From: CAYNRA01 sp964399465
GTDB lineage: Bacteria > Bacteroidota > Bacteroidia > Cytophagales > Spirosomataceae
Direction of reading: 5' to 3'
Assembly: GCA_964399465.1 (NCBI GenBank)
Contig: CAYNRA010000001.1
Location: 1 to 64,000 of the forward strand
Length of the DNA stretch: 64,000 nucleotides
Part shown: positions 1-8,190 of the stretch, in pieces
How the letters are laid out: every line of letters starts with the position of its first letter
How positions within the stretch are numbered: the stretch's first letter is position 1
The notes under the pieces: model-generated
The model's database searches: none
Seen by the model: the letters and a program-made list of their open reading frames with translations, nothing else
What the model was told of the DNA's origin: nothing
Made by a program: the position numbers and the translations under genes

Positions 1-274
1 AAAGACTACATAAAATAGCACCAATTAAAAAATAAGGTGTTCGGCGTCCCCAACGGGTGATTGTTTTGTCACTGACCGCGCCGATAATGGGTTGAACTAG
101 TAATCCGGTCATGGGACCTGCCATCCAGAGAAGAGGCAGACTGCTTTCTTCTGCACCTAAATACGAGTAAATGGGGCTCATATTCGCTTGCTGAAGCCCG
201 AAGCTATACTGCAAGCCAAAGAACCCAAAATTCATGTTAATGATTTGAGTGAAACTTAGTTTTGGTTTTTTCAT
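1..274 (-). CDS. MFS sugar transporter (SLC45/GPH-like), 5' part only
   Basis: This is the first 91 codons of a gene that runs off the left edge of the window. The ATG is at 274-272 and the protein begins MKKPKLSFTQIINMNFGFFG. A first membrane segment is followed by a second (LLWMAGPMTGLLVQPIIGAV) and then by the loop VSDKTITRWGRRTPYF, which fits the MFS signature loop between helices 2 and 3 (D...G-R-R). The QYSFGLQQANMSPIY stretch resembles SLC45/sucrose-type and maltose-type proton symporters of Bacteroidota. The substrate cannot be told from this fragment. The gene is divergent from the outer-membrane protein that starts at 424. Confidence 0.75.
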   Translation of the reverse strand, partial: MKKPKLSFTQIINMNFGFFGLQYSFGLQQANMSPIYSYLGAEESSLPLLWMAGPMTGLLVQPIIGAVSDKTITRWGRRTPYFLIGAILCSL

Positions 275-423
275 CTATAGGTTATTTTAAAATATTTGAC
301 AAAACAAATAAAAAATTGAAATAAATGACTATTCTAGTTGTTTTTTCTTTGGAATAGCACGGTCAATTCCCTCTACTTCGCCGTATATTTGGCATCTCAA
401 TATTTAATCCATACACGTAACTT

Positions 424-1979
424 ATGCGTAGCAGCATTTTAACATTTGTTTTTCTTTTTGTTTTCTCGGGCGTCAAGGCGCAATCTGAAGCTAGCTGGGT
501 GTATGTCGATAGCATCGAATTTCTTGGTAATACACGAACAAAAGAACGTATTTTACTCAGAGAAATGACGTTTTTCGCAGGCGATTCCATTCCTCAAACA
601 AGGTTTGCTGCGGAGGTCGAGCGCTCACGTCAAAATTTATTCAATCTCCATCTTTTTTTGACAGTTACGGCTCAGACGATTTCTTTTCCCGATGGATCAA
701 ATCGAGTAAAAGTCGTCATGGAGGTAAAAGAAAAACTCTATTTTTTCTCGCTTCCCATTTTTTATCTCGCCGACCGGAATTTCAGTGAATGGTGGTATGA
801 ACGTGGGCGTGATTTGCGGAGAACTACCTATGGTCTCAATACGCATCATGATAATCTGACGGGTAATAATGATAAAATGCAACTTCGGCTTTACGGTGGC
901 TTTATCCCATATTATGAATTGACGTATGGGCGTCCCTACATTGACAAAAAACAACGTTTAGGTATTCAAGGGGGTGTTTTCTTCTCTACACAACGTTCTT
1001 TGCCTTACCGTACTTGGGAGGATAAACTAGACTTTATCCGTGCGGAAGAACGGGTGAGGCAGCGAACAGGTGCGTTTGTTCGGTATAATTATAGAGCTAA
1101 TTTGTACCATTTTCATTCCCTACATACGGGCTATACAGACATGCAGGTCGCAGATACAATTGCGCTTTTAAATCCCAATTATTTCCTGAATGGTGCNNNN
1201 NNNNNNNNNNNNNNNNNNNNNNNNNNNNNNNNNNNNNNNNNNNNNNNNNNNNNNNNNNNNNNNNNNNNNNNNNNNNNNNNNNNNNNNNNNNNNNNNTGCA
1301 GGTCGCAGATACAATTGCGCTTTTAAATCCCAATTATTTCCTGAATGGTGCAACTAGACAACGTTTCTTTACTGTGTCATACGACTATCGGCTGGATAGA
1401 AGAGACAATAAACAATATGCCCTAAAGGGAGACGTACTTTTTGCTCAAATTACGTATCAGCATATTTTGGATTTACCCAATCCTTCGCTAACGTCCATTC
1501 AGGCGGGTATTGTTGAGTATATTCCACTTTCCAAAAGATGGTTTTTTGATGGCAGTGTGCGTTTCAGGCATTCATTTCCTGATCTTCAGCCGTATGTTCA
1601 AACGGTTGGGCTTGGGTTTTCAGCGAATTTAGTGCGTGGGTACGAACTGAATGTCATTGACGGACAGACGTTTTTCTTGGGCAAGACGAATTTTAAATAC
1701 AAATTATTTGACAAAGTTTTTGACTTGAGCAAGTTGATTAAAATCAAGCAATTTAATACGTTACCTGTCGCGAGTTATGCTGTTTTTTATGCAGATGCGG
1801 GCTATGTGCGGAATACCGTCCCTCAAAATAGCAATACAAGTCTAGGGAACAGATGGCTATACGGTGGAGGAGTTGGGTTAGATATTATTACATTTTACAA
1901 TACCATTGGGCGTTTTAATTATTCTGTCAATCGGGAAGGAGAAGGGAGAGTTTATTTTACGGTAGTGCGTGGATTCTAA
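424..1979 (+). CDS. BamA/TamA-like outer-membrane protein with POTRA domain (split by assembly gap)
   Basis: The protein has a signal peptide (about residues 1-19, ending VKA before QSEAS). A single POTRA-like module follows at about 27-97 (VDSIEFLGNTRTKERILLRE is the usual strand-helix start). The rest is a 16-strand-type beta-barrel ending in the aromatic C-terminus VYFTVVRGF. It is probably an Omp85-superfamily protein, far shorter than the BamA at 8805-11450, so an accessory or surface-antigen type is likely. The frame is interrupted by 100 Ns at 1197-1296. The 55 bases before the gap (1142-1196) are repeated exactly after it (1297-1351). Deleting one copy plus the gap (155 bases) leaves 1401 bases, exactly 467 codons, reading ...YFLNGATRQRFF.... 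The gene is therefore almost certainly intact in the organism, at 466 residues. Confidence 0.8.
1142..1351. repeat. Assembly gap with duplicated 55-bp flanks
   Basis: Positions 1142-1196 and 1297-1351 are identical over 55 bases and flank a run of exactly 100 Ns. This is the pattern left when two contigs overlapping by one assembly k-mer are scaffolded without merging. It is not a biological direct repeat: collapsing it restores the surrounding reading frame. Confidence 0.93.
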
Positions 1980-2277
1980 GCAAAATAAAAGGGGTATTGG
2001 TATGTTTGTAAAAGACAACCGATGTTTGTTTGGGGTAATGACTATAAGTTATTTACCAAATAATAATTTATGATATACTATATTTGATGAATAAAATTTT
2101 GCAAATAACTCAATGAGTTTAGATTTATGCTGAAAAATTACGAGAATGACGAATAGTTTTTGTTTTTCCTTCTAATTCATTTACATTTGACTTTTATGTA
2201 GTACGTGCGAAAATCTCATGAACGGATAACGAGCAATTTAAGTGCAAAGTCCCTCTAGACGAAAAAGATGAATACCA
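1980..2277. other. Intergenic region, no gene recognised
   Basis: About 300 AT-rich bases lie between two plus-strand genes. A match to the Bacteroidota -7 element (TATATTTG, 2079-2086) is present but has no clear TTTG partner upstream. If it is used, the next gene would carry a leader of about 185 bases. I see no terminator hairpin after 1979 and no convincing small ORF. Confidence 0.4.
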
Positions 2278-3105
2278 ATGCCTATAAGAACTATTCAAAC
2301 AAAACCAATCTTATTTTCGCTGTTCTTTTTTGTGTGTATGTTTGCGTTACATAAACTACCGTTAGCTGCTTTTCTTCAAAATACATTGGGTTATACTGCC
2401 GTTTTTGCGACTATGGCGAGTAAACTCATCTTCAATATCATTATTATAGGGAGCGCTTATTTACTTTGCGTTCGAACATACAATACAAAGCTTGGTGGAC
2501 TCCAGTTGCTTACTTTTAGAAACTTTTATCTCTTTGCACTCCCCGTATTGTATATATGCTTGATGACTCAAAACTTTGCACGGGTACGGACTGTTGAGTC
2601 TCCAGATTTTTTTTCACCCTTGATGCTCTTGTTTTTTTTCAAATCACTTTCTATAGGTTTTTTGGAAGAAGTTACCTTCAGAAGCTTATTTCAGAGTTTG
2701 ATACTTAAAAAATACCATGCATCCCACGGAATTTATTTTTGTGTAACAGTTACGTCTCTTTTATTTGGTTTTGGACACATCATAAACCTTATTTACCTAA
2801 ATTATTCGCTCATCGGGGTGTTTTCCCAAATTGCTTTTGCTTTTTGTGTTGGATTCTTATTTAGTTCCTTAGTCATTGCTACACAAAATGTTTATCCTAT
2901 CGGGATAATCCACGCACTAAACCATTTTTCTTCAAATATTATTCTGGTATTTCCTCAATATTTTACCAACCCTAGTACAGCTGATAGAAATAGTAGTACG
3001 CTCGAAATTGCCGGTTCGGTACTTCTTACCCTCGTTATATTCGGCATACCGACAATTGTGCCGAGTTATTATATTTTAAATCGGTTTAAACCAGTTCTAT
3101 CCTGA
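2278..3105 (+). CDS. CPBP-family intramembrane metalloprotease (CAAX protease-like)
   Basis: A polytopic membrane protein of 275 residues with the three conserved motifs of the CPBP/Abi family: EEVTFR at about residues 129-134 (catalytic Glu pair and Arg), FGFGH at about 162-166 (metal-binding His), and HALNH at about 212-216 (second His). About seven hydrophobic segments can be drawn. By family knowledge these are putative intramembrane proteases related to Rce1; bacterial members take part in peptide maturation or immunity, but no partner is visible here. The ATG at 2278 is used because the nearby ATG at 2268 is in another frame. The gene ends before a bidirectional terminator at 3183-3219. 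Confidence 0.8.
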   Translation: MPIRTIQTKPILFSLFFFVCMFALHKLPLAAFLQNTLGYTAVFATMASKLIFNIIIIGSAYLLCVRTYNTKLGGLQLLTFRNFYLFALPVLYICLMTQNFARVRTVESPDFFSPLMLLFFFKSLSIGFLEEVTFRSLFQSLILKKYHASHGIYFCVTVTSLLFGFGHIINLIYLNYSLIGVFSQIAFAFCVGFLFSSLVIATQNVYPIGIIHALNHFSSNIILVFPQYFTNPSTADRNSSTLEIAGSVLLTLVIFGIPTIVPSYYILNRFKPVLS

Positions 3106-3182
3106 ATAAGTAATCTCCTATTCGGTGTAAATACAAAGCTGGTTTCGCACTTTAAAACAGGGCTTTTGATGCCCGTAGCAAC

Positions 3183-3219
3183 TTTTAGGAGTCTTTTATA
3201 ACCTAAAAGACTCCTAAAA
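3183..3219. terminator. Bidirectional intrinsic terminator
   Basis: A perfect 15-bp inverted repeat (3183-3197 with 3205-3219, around AGGAGTC) with a 7-base spacer. A/T runs at both outer ends give U-tracts in either direction. It sits between the convergent CPBP gene (ends 3105) and the DinB-like gene (ends 3225). Confidence 0.85.
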
Positions 3220-3224
3220 ATACA

Positions 3225-3755
3225 TTATTTTTCTTCTTCTAATAAAGGCAAGTACCTCTCATTCAGGACTTTACGGTGGTGAAGTCCATGCCCGACAATC
3301 ATAAACCCAACAGCCAATACCGTAATAGAACCGACAAAAGTTTCTCCCTTTTGTTTGAGCATCGTATCCGTGAAACTCCCAAATAAAGCCAATGTAGATT
3401 CCCGAACAAGCGCGTATTCCTGGAGGAGTTCTTCTATCGAACGTTCTTCGGCGGCACTATTCTTCGCAAAGAAATCCTCATCAAATCCAGGCAAAAGAGT
3501 TGTGTCTTTGCGCGCAAAACGGAGCGCACGGTAATTCATGATTCGTTCGGTATCAATGAGGTGCTGCAAAATAGTCCGAACCGTCCATTTTCCTGGTAAA
3601 TACACGTTTTGATTCAATGCGTTAAGTTTGTCTAGGTCAGCAAAAACGGAAGTCGGGTGGTACATGCGGAGAGCCTCTAACAAATCAACATCATCTACAA
3701 GATGAATGTACCTGTCAAAAAATGCAGGCATTTTTGTGATAGAAGATTTTTTCAT
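3225..3755 (-). CDS. DinB-like / DfsB family protein
   Basis: About 176 residues from the ATG at 3755 (MKKSSITKMPAFF). An upstream in-frame ATG at 3797 would add 14 residues without any family resemblance. The sequence fits the DinB four-helix-bundle fold: GKWTVRTILQHLIDTERI carries the first metal-ligand His and the nearby Glu, and GHGLHHRKVL near the C-terminus carries the second and third His. Bacterial members are often thiol-transfer or hydrolase enzymes of unknown substrate, some of them damage-inducible. It is an isolated minus-strand gene. The substrate cannot be inferred. Confidence 0.75.
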   Translation of the reverse strand: MKKSSITKMPAFFDRYIHLVDDVDLLEALRMYHPTSVFADLDKLNALNQNVYLPGKWTVRTILQHLIDTERIMNYRALRFARKDTTLLPGFDEDFFAKNSAAEERSIEELLQEYALVRESTLALFGSFTDTMLKQKGETFVGSITVLAVGFMIVGHGLHHRKVLNERYLPLLEEEK

Positions 3756-3845
3756 AAACAGTTTTGTATAAAGTAGTTTTGTCTGTATTCCAATCACGAA
3801 ATAACTTCAATTATACGTATTTGGATGGCATAATTGCCTATTTTT

Positions 3846-3875
3846 TTTGTAAAACACGATAGGATTATATTTTTG
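3846..3875 (+). promoter_or_regulatory. Bacteroidota-type promoter
   Basis: TTTG at 3846-3849 and TATTTTTG at 3868-3875 are separated by 18 bases. This matches the -33/-7 consensus of the primary sigma factor in this phylum. It lies about 100 bases before the preferred start of the aminotransferase at 3980. Confidence 0.7.
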
Positions 3876-3979
3876 TTATTTTTTATTGCATTATTTGGTG
3901 TAAATGGAATAGTAAAGGAATGATTCACAAGACATTGTGTAAATTTGGAGAATTTATTCCATCATCTTTTCTGAATTCT

Positions 3980-5071
3980 ATGTCACCTCTCAACACATTC
4001 TACACCGCCGGTCCAGCTGCTTTGTATCCGACTTTTGAGACGCATTTACGAACTGCCCTAGATGAGCAATTGGGCTCTATTTCGCACAGAAGTAGTGCAT
4101 TTAAAAAAATATACCAGCATACAGACGAGCAGTTGCGTACTTTGATGGGTATTCCGGCAGAGTCCGCGATTATGTTTACGGGTTCGGCTTCAGAGGTTTG
4201 GGAAAGAATCCTACTAAATCTTGTTGAGCTAGAAAGTTTTCATCTTGTCAATGGTTCCTTTTCAGAAAAGTTCTATCAATATGCCCAAGCCCTAGGTAAA
4301 TTTCCGCATGAATTACGTAAACCAATGGGAGAAGGATTTGCCTATAATGAACCAGAAATTCCTGATTTTGTGGAAGTTATCTGTGTAACACAGAACGAAA
4401 CTTCTGCGGGTGTCCAAATGAGAGAAGCGGATATTCACCGATTAAAAAGAAGTCACGGAAAAAAACTAATAGCCGTGGATATGGTTTCTTCTGCACCCAT
4501 TCCTGATTTAGACATGCAACTCATAGATACCGCGTTTTTTTCTGTACAAAAGGCGTTTGGTTTGCCCGCCGGCCTAGGTGTCTGGATTGCCAATGAGGCA
4601 TGTTTGGAAAAAGCGCAACAAATGAAACAAAAGGAAGGAATTTCCATTGGGGCACACCATGATTTGCCAACACTCTGGAAACAGTCTAAGAGTTACCAGA
4701 CTCCGGCAACGCCCAATGTTTTACTCATTTATTTATTGGGTAAAATTGCAGAAGATATGAATAAAATTGGGATAGATGTTCTTCGAAAGGAAGCACATTT
4801 AAAGGCAAAAATGATATACAATCACTTGGAAGACAGTGCGTTAATGAACCCTGCCGTAGCAAATGAAGAACACCGCTCTGTGACGGTCGCAGTGGCAGAT
4901 ACAGTCATTGACTCTGCCATTTTGATTGATAGAATGAAACAACAAAAACGAATTATTGGCGCAGGTTATGGGGCAAAAAAGGAAAGACAAATTCGGATTG
5001 CTAGTTTCCCAGCTGTCTCTGTAGAACAAGTGGAAGAGTTGCTCGATGCGTTAAAACAAATGGAACCTTGA
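3980..5071 (+). CDS. Class V PLP aminotransferase, SerC-like
   Basis: A 363-residue fold-type I PLP enzyme related to phosphoserine aminotransferase (SerC) and alanine-glyoxylate aminotransferases. The start NTFYTAGPAALYP and the segment ISHRSSAF match the SerC family's substrate-binding regions. VTQNETSAGVQM is the central sheet region and SVQKAFGLPAGLGV contains the Schiff-base Lys at about residue 191. The ATG at 3980 places the GPAAL motif at the expected distance. The in-frame ATG at 3920 would add 20 residues not seen in the family but lies downstream of the same promoter. By family it would convert 3-phosphohydroxypyruvate to phosphoserine with glutamate, the second step of serine synthesis. 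No serA lies nearby, so the substrate is an inference. Confidence 0.75.
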   Translation: MSPLNTFYTAGPAALYPTFETHLRTALDEQLGSISHRSSAFKKIYQHTDEQLRTLMGIPAESAIMFTGSASEVWERILLNLVELESFHLVNGSFSEKFYQYAQALGKFPHELRKPMGEGFAYNEPEIPDFVEVICVTQNETSAGVQMREADIHRLKRSHGKKLIAVDMVSSAPIPDLDMQLIDTAFFSVQKAFGLPAGLGVWIANEACLEKAQQMKQKEGISIGAHHDLPTLWKQSKSYQTPATPNVLLIYLLGKIAEDMNKIGIDVLRKEAHLKAKMIYNHLEDSALMNPAVANEEHRSVTVAVADTVIDSAILIDRMKQQKRIIGAGYGAKKERQIRIASFPAVSVEQVEELLDALKQMEP

Positions 5072-5145
5072 GCAGTAGAAGAGATAAATTGAGTAAGTTT
5101 TTTTGGTAACGATTTGATTAATAGAAATATCTACTTAAATTTGCA

Positions 5146-5153
5146 GCCCGAAT
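5146..5153 (+). promoter_or_regulatory. -7 element of the L31 gene
   Basis: TAAATTTG at 5146-5153 matches TAnnTTTG. A TTTG is present at 5113-5116, but the spacing (29 bases) is too long, so only the -7 element is supported. The bases that follow (CAGCCCGAAT) closely match those after the rpmH promoter at 38512. Confidence 0.55.
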
Positions 5154-5190
5154 AGCGTAAAGTAAGCGTAGAATAATACAGAAATAAATA

Positions 5191-5439
5191 ATGAAAAAGG
5201 ACATTCATCCAAATTACAGAGAAATCATTTTCTGGGATTTAACATCAGATTTTAAATTCAAGACGCGTTCATGCGTGGATACAAAAGGAGAGAAAATCGT
5301 TTGGGAAGATGGGGTAGAATACCCTGTTTACAAACTTGAGGTTAGCTCTGAGTCACATCCTTTCTATACAGGTAAAAACATCTTAGTAGATACTGCCGGA
5401 CGTGTAGATAAGTTCAGAAAGCGTTACGGAACGAAATAA
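5191..5439 (+). CDS. rpmE2: 50S ribosomal protein L31 type B
   Basis: An 82-residue protein beginning MKKDIHPNYREIIFWD, the typical start of type B (zinc-free) L31. The zinc-binding cysteines of type A L31 are absent: the only Cys is in TRSCVDTKG. HPFYTGKN and RVDKFRKRYG near the end are the family's conserved C-terminal signature. L31 sits at the central protuberance of the large ribosomal subunit and helps bridge the subunits. The gene stands alone, with its own -7 element upstream and a strong terminator just downstream. Confidence 0.95.
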   Translation: MKKDIHPNYREIIFWDLTSDFKFKTRSCVDTKGEKIVWEDGVEYPVYKLEVSSESHPFYTGKNILVDTAGRVDKFRKRYGTK

Positions 5440-5448
5440 TTCGTGTCC

Positions 5449-5490
5449 AAAAAAATAAGAGCCATTCTCACGATTGGCTCTTATTTTTTT
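5449..5490. terminator. Bidirectional intrinsic terminator
   Basis: A 16-bp inverted repeat (5449-5464 with 5475-5490, core AAGAGCCA/TGGCTCTT), a 10-base loop and A/T tracts on both sides. It serves rpmE2 (plus) and overlaps the stop codon of the convergent EamA gene (minus, ends 5468). Confidence 0.92.
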
Positions 5491-6382
5491 GGTATCTGTT
5501 CCACAGCGGATGTATCAGTAAAGTCAGTAAAATACACAAACTTCCCCAATAAAAGCCAGATGTCATTTTCTCACTTTCTCCGAAAATAAGAAAAGCCAAG
5601 ATAATTCCATAAACGGGTTCCATATTCACACTTAAATTTAAGGTGAAAGCGGATATTTTACGTAATAAATACGCCATCCCTAAGTACGGCCCGACTGTAC
5701 AAACGAGTCCAAGCACCAAAACCCAAATTAAATCAGTAGATGTCGGGATAAAATGAATTAAGCTGGCGGGATTCGTTAAATAGATAATCGGGATGAGTAC
5801 GAGTGTGACTAGAAAGGCGCCCAATAATTCATAGAAAGTAAGTACCTTCAGCGGAAATTCATTGGTTAATTGGGTATTGAGAATCGAGAATATAGCTGCG
5901 AGCAATGCGCCAATAATTCCGATGAGTATGCCGGCAGTATATTGGCTTTCAAATGTAAAAATGAGGTAAACGCCTAATGTTACACCAATTCCTAGAATTA
6001 TTTCTATTGGATTTATCGCCTGTTTTCGGATGAGCGGTTCCAAAATACTTGTAAAAAAAGAGGTCGTTGAGAAAATGACAAGACTCACTGAAACCGTGGA
6101 GACTTTCGCTGACCCAAAGAAACAAATCCAATGAATGCCAATGATGGCACCAACTCCTATCAGTTTCCAAATACTTTTTCTCTTGTATTTTTTCTTAAAA
6201 TCAGCTGATAGATAGAGAATAAGACCAAGTCCCAACGTTGCGAAAAACGTCCGAAAAAAGACAACACTCAAAGCCGATGTTTCTATGAGTTTACCAAGAA
6301 TAGCCGTAAAACTTAGTATTAAAACAATAAAATGAAGGAGAAAATAGGTTTGAGATGTTGGGTTATTTTTTGCCGATTGCAT
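5468..6382 (-). CDS. EamA/DMT-superfamily transporter
   Basis: From the ATG at 6382 (MQSAKNNPTSQTYFLL) the protein has 304 residues. A longer in-frame start at 6448 adds 22 residues lacking the family pattern. Ten hydrophobic segments can be drawn as two EamA repeats of five helices. Typical features are the FRTFFATLGL region after helix 2 and NLSVNMEPVYGIILAFLIFGE near the end of repeat 2 (conserved Pro and Glu). The family exports amino acids, nucleosides or other metabolites across the inner membrane. The substrate is unknown. It is convergent with rpmE2 and divergent from tatC. Confidence 0.88.
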   Translation of the reverse strand: MQSAKNNPTSQTYFLLHFIVLILSFTAILGKLIETSALSVVFFRTFFATLGLGLILYLSADFKKKYKRKSIWKLIGVGAIIGIHWICFFGSAKVSTVSVSLVIFSTTSFFTSILEPLIRKQAINPIEIILGIGVTLGVYLIFTFESQYTAGILIGIIGALLAAIFSILNTQLTNEFPLKVLTFYELLGAFLVTLVLIPIIYLTNPASLIHFIPTSTDLIWVLVLGLVCTVGPYLGMAYLLRKISAFTLNLSVNMEPVYGIILAFLIFGESEKMTSGFYWGSLCILLTLLIHPLWNRYQKNKSQS

Positions 6383-6500
6383 GAAAAAGTACAGTTTAAG
6401 AAAAACGAAGTTAATGCAATTTAGGGAATAACGCCTGTCGGTTTTCAACTTGTTTGTAAATCTGTGCTGTTTTTAGCCACAGAAATGGATAGTTCATCAA

Positions 6501-6537
6501 TTGATGAGCATGATTCACGTCAGTTTTTGTATTTTTG
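6501..6537 (+). promoter_or_regulatory. Probable tatC promoter
   Basis: TATTTTTG at 6530-6537 matches the -7 consensus exactly. The TTG at 6501-6503 is an imperfect -33 element at near-correct spacing. The tatC start codon lies 37 bases downstream. Confidence 0.5.
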
Positions 6538-6574
6538 TTGCTAGGAAAAAAATTATCATCGATACGACTTATTT

Positions 6575-7438
6575 ATGGCATTAGATCAAACCCCTTACAT
6601 TGACTACGAGGACGAGCCGGATGGCAGTGGAGAAAAAGAGATGACATTCATCGAGCATTTAGAAGAGTTAAGGTGGCATTTGATACGTTCTGTAGCTGCT
6701 ATTCTCGTTTTCATGATTATTGCGTGGATATTTAAAGGAGAAGTATTCAATAAGATTATTTTAGCCCCAGCAAGACCAGACTTTTGGACATACCAAATGC
6801 TTTGTAAACTGGGTAATTTTTCGGGAATTGAAAGTCTCTGCGTTGAAAAGCTCAATTTTACATTGATGAGTCGTGAAGTTTCCGGACAATTTATGATGGC
6901 GCTTACGTATTCTGCCATAATCGGTTTGCTTTTCGCTTTTCCGTATGTTTTTTGGGAAGTTTGGCGGTTTATCAAGCCTGGACTAAAGGTAACTGAAAAG
7001 AAAGCAGCGCGGGGCGCAGTTTTTTATGTCACTTCTCTCTTTTTTATTGGTGTTTCGTTTGGTTATTACATTGTAGCCCCTTTTGCTATTAACTTTTTGG
7101 TTAATTTTCAAATAGATCCAAGTATCGAAAATCAATTTGATATTCAGTCGTATATTTCTGTTTTAGCAACTCTTACGCTTGCCTGTGGAATTGCATTCCA
7201 GTTACCAATTGCCATTTTTGTTTTGGCAAAAGTGGGTATCGTAACGCCTTTATTTTTACGTACGTATCGTCGTCATGCGGTGGTCGTCATTTTAATCGTT
7301 GCTGCGGTTATCACGCCTTCACCGGATATGATTAGCCAAGTTCTCGTAGCGATTCCACTTTATGTTCTCTTCGAATTAAGTATTTTGGTAGCCCAACGGG
7401 TAGAAAAACAAAAGGCTCTGGAGAATCAAATTGCCTAA
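6575..7438 (+). CDS. tatC: Sec-independent protein translocase TatC
   Basis: A 287-residue membrane protein with six predicted helices. EMTFIEHLEELRWHLIRS near residues 22-39 is the conserved cytosolic N-terminal TatC signature, where the Glu residues contact the twin-arginine signal. The loop after helix 2 (FWEVWRFIKPGL) and ITPSPDMISQVLVAIPLYVLFE between helices 5 and 6 are also diagnostic. TatC is the receptor of the Tat pathway for folded proteins. No tatA or tatB is adjacent. About 60 residues between helices 1 and 2 form a longer periplasmic loop with two Cys (MLCKLGNF...LCVEKL), which could be disulfide-bonded. A strong terminator follows. Confidence 0.95.
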   Translation: MALDQTPYIDYEDEPDGSGEKEMTFIEHLEELRWHLIRSVAAILVFMIIAWIFKGEVFNKIILAPARPDFWTYQMLCKLGNFSGIESLCVEKLNFTLMSREVSGQFMMALTYSAIIGLLFAFPYVFWEVWRFIKPGLKVTEKKAARGAVFYVTSLFFIGVSFGYYIVAPFAINFLVNFQIDPSIENQFDIQSYISVLATLTLACGIAFQLPIAIFVLAKVGIVTPLFLRTYRRHAVVVILIVAAVITPSPDMISQVLVAIPLYVLFELSILVAQRVEKQKALENQIA

Positions 7439-7457
7439 TAGTAAACTAGTATAGTGA

Positions 7458-7496
7458 AAAAAAGGCTTTGAAGAGAATATCTTCAAAGCCTTTTTT
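7458..7496 (+). terminator. Intrinsic terminator of tatC
   Basis: A perfect 16-bp stem (7458-7473 with 7481-7496, core GGCTTTGAAG), a 7-base loop and an ending T-run, 20 bases after the tatC stop codon. Confidence 0.92.
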
Positions 7497-7519
7497 CGTG
7501 TAAATAGATACTCAAATAA

Positions 7520-7553
7520 AAACGGAGACCCTGATATACAAAGGTCTCCGTTT
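7520..7553 (-). terminator. Intrinsic terminator of the Bam/Skp operon
   Basis: An 11-bp perfect stem (7520-7530 with 7543-7553, core CGGAGACC) with a 12-base loop. On the minus strand it is followed by a T-rich stretch, downstream of the last Skp gene (ends 7581). Confidence 0.85.
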
Positions 7554-7580
7554 CAAAAGAGTTACAAGAACCAAAAGAAA

Positions 7581-8156
7581 TTATTTCTTCACTGGCGCTG
7601 CTGGAGTTGCCGCTGCTGCACTTGGAGGGGTCACACCTAACTTTTTGAATACTAAATCTGTGATATTGTCTGAGTCTGGAGCAACCAAAACGATAGGAGC
7701 TGTTTGTGGACCTGCATCAGAATTGAAAACGTATGTGTATCCATTTTCTTTCGCTACGTCATCAACAGCTTTTTGAATTTTATCCAATACAGGCGACAAA
7801 AGCTCTTGTTGCTTTCTTTGGATAGCTACTTCTGCATTTTGTTGAAACTCTTGAATTTCACCTTGTTTGTTTGTCATGAATTTCTCTTTATCTGCACGAA
7901 TCAAAGGAGACATTGAACCTGCATTTTTTTGATAATCTTCATATACTTTTTGTAACTCAGCTACTTTTTCTTGGATTACTTTGTCGTACTGTCCTTTTTC
8001 TGTCTGAAGCTTCGTTTGGATTTCAGCAGCGTCTGGTAAATTGGTTAAGATATAGTCGATATTGGTGTATCCAATTTTGATAGACGTTTGTCCGAAAGAA
8101 GGAAGAACAGAGGTGAAAGAAAGTGCTACTAGAGCGACGAATAGTTTGATTTTCAT
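7581..8156 (-). CDS. Skp/OmpH-family periplasmic chaperone (second copy)
   Basis: A 191-residue secreted protein. The signal peptide is about residues 1-22 (MKIKLFVALVALSFTSVLPS, cut after FGQ). Then comes the OmpH core: KIGYTNIDYILTNLP, a long charged coiled-coil (about 45-115, rich in Q/K/E), and PVLDKIQKAVDDVAKENGYTYVF, which closes the small beta body. The C-terminus is an Ala/Pro tail (about the last 18 residues). Skp trimers hold unfolded outer-membrane proteins on the way to BamA. It is the last gene of the operon, 34 bases after the other Skp gene, a pairing typical of Bacteroidota. Confidence 0.9.
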   Translation of the reverse strand: MKIKLFVALVALSFTSVLPSFGQTSIKIGYTNIDYILTNLPDAAEIQTKLQTEKGQYDKVIQEKVAELQKVYEDYQKNAGSMSPLIRADKEKFMTNKQGEIQEFQQNAEVAIQRKQQELLSPVLDKIQKAVDDVAKENGYTYVFNSDAGPQTAPIVLVAPDSDNITDLVFKKLGVTPPSAAAATPAAPVKK

Positions 8157-8190
8157 TGTAAGAATAGTTGTTAAAAATTAAAATCGTGAA

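Noticed and set aside
1142..1351. A 55-bp direct repeat as a possible transposon target or recombination site
   Set aside because: The copies abut a run of exactly 100 Ns and collapsing them restores the frame; it is an assembly artefact.
2001..2072. A small ORF of about 23 codons after the Omp85-type gene
   Set aside because: AT-rich, no promoter at the right distance, no recognisable features; likely chance.
2278..3105. The CPBP protease as part of a bacteriocin or phage-defence system
   Set aside because: No precursor peptide, toxin, transporter or defence gene lies next to it.
7458..7553. Two neighbouring hairpins as a possible riboswitch or sRNA
   Set aside because: Each is well explained as the terminator of one of the two convergent units (tatC and the Skp genes).
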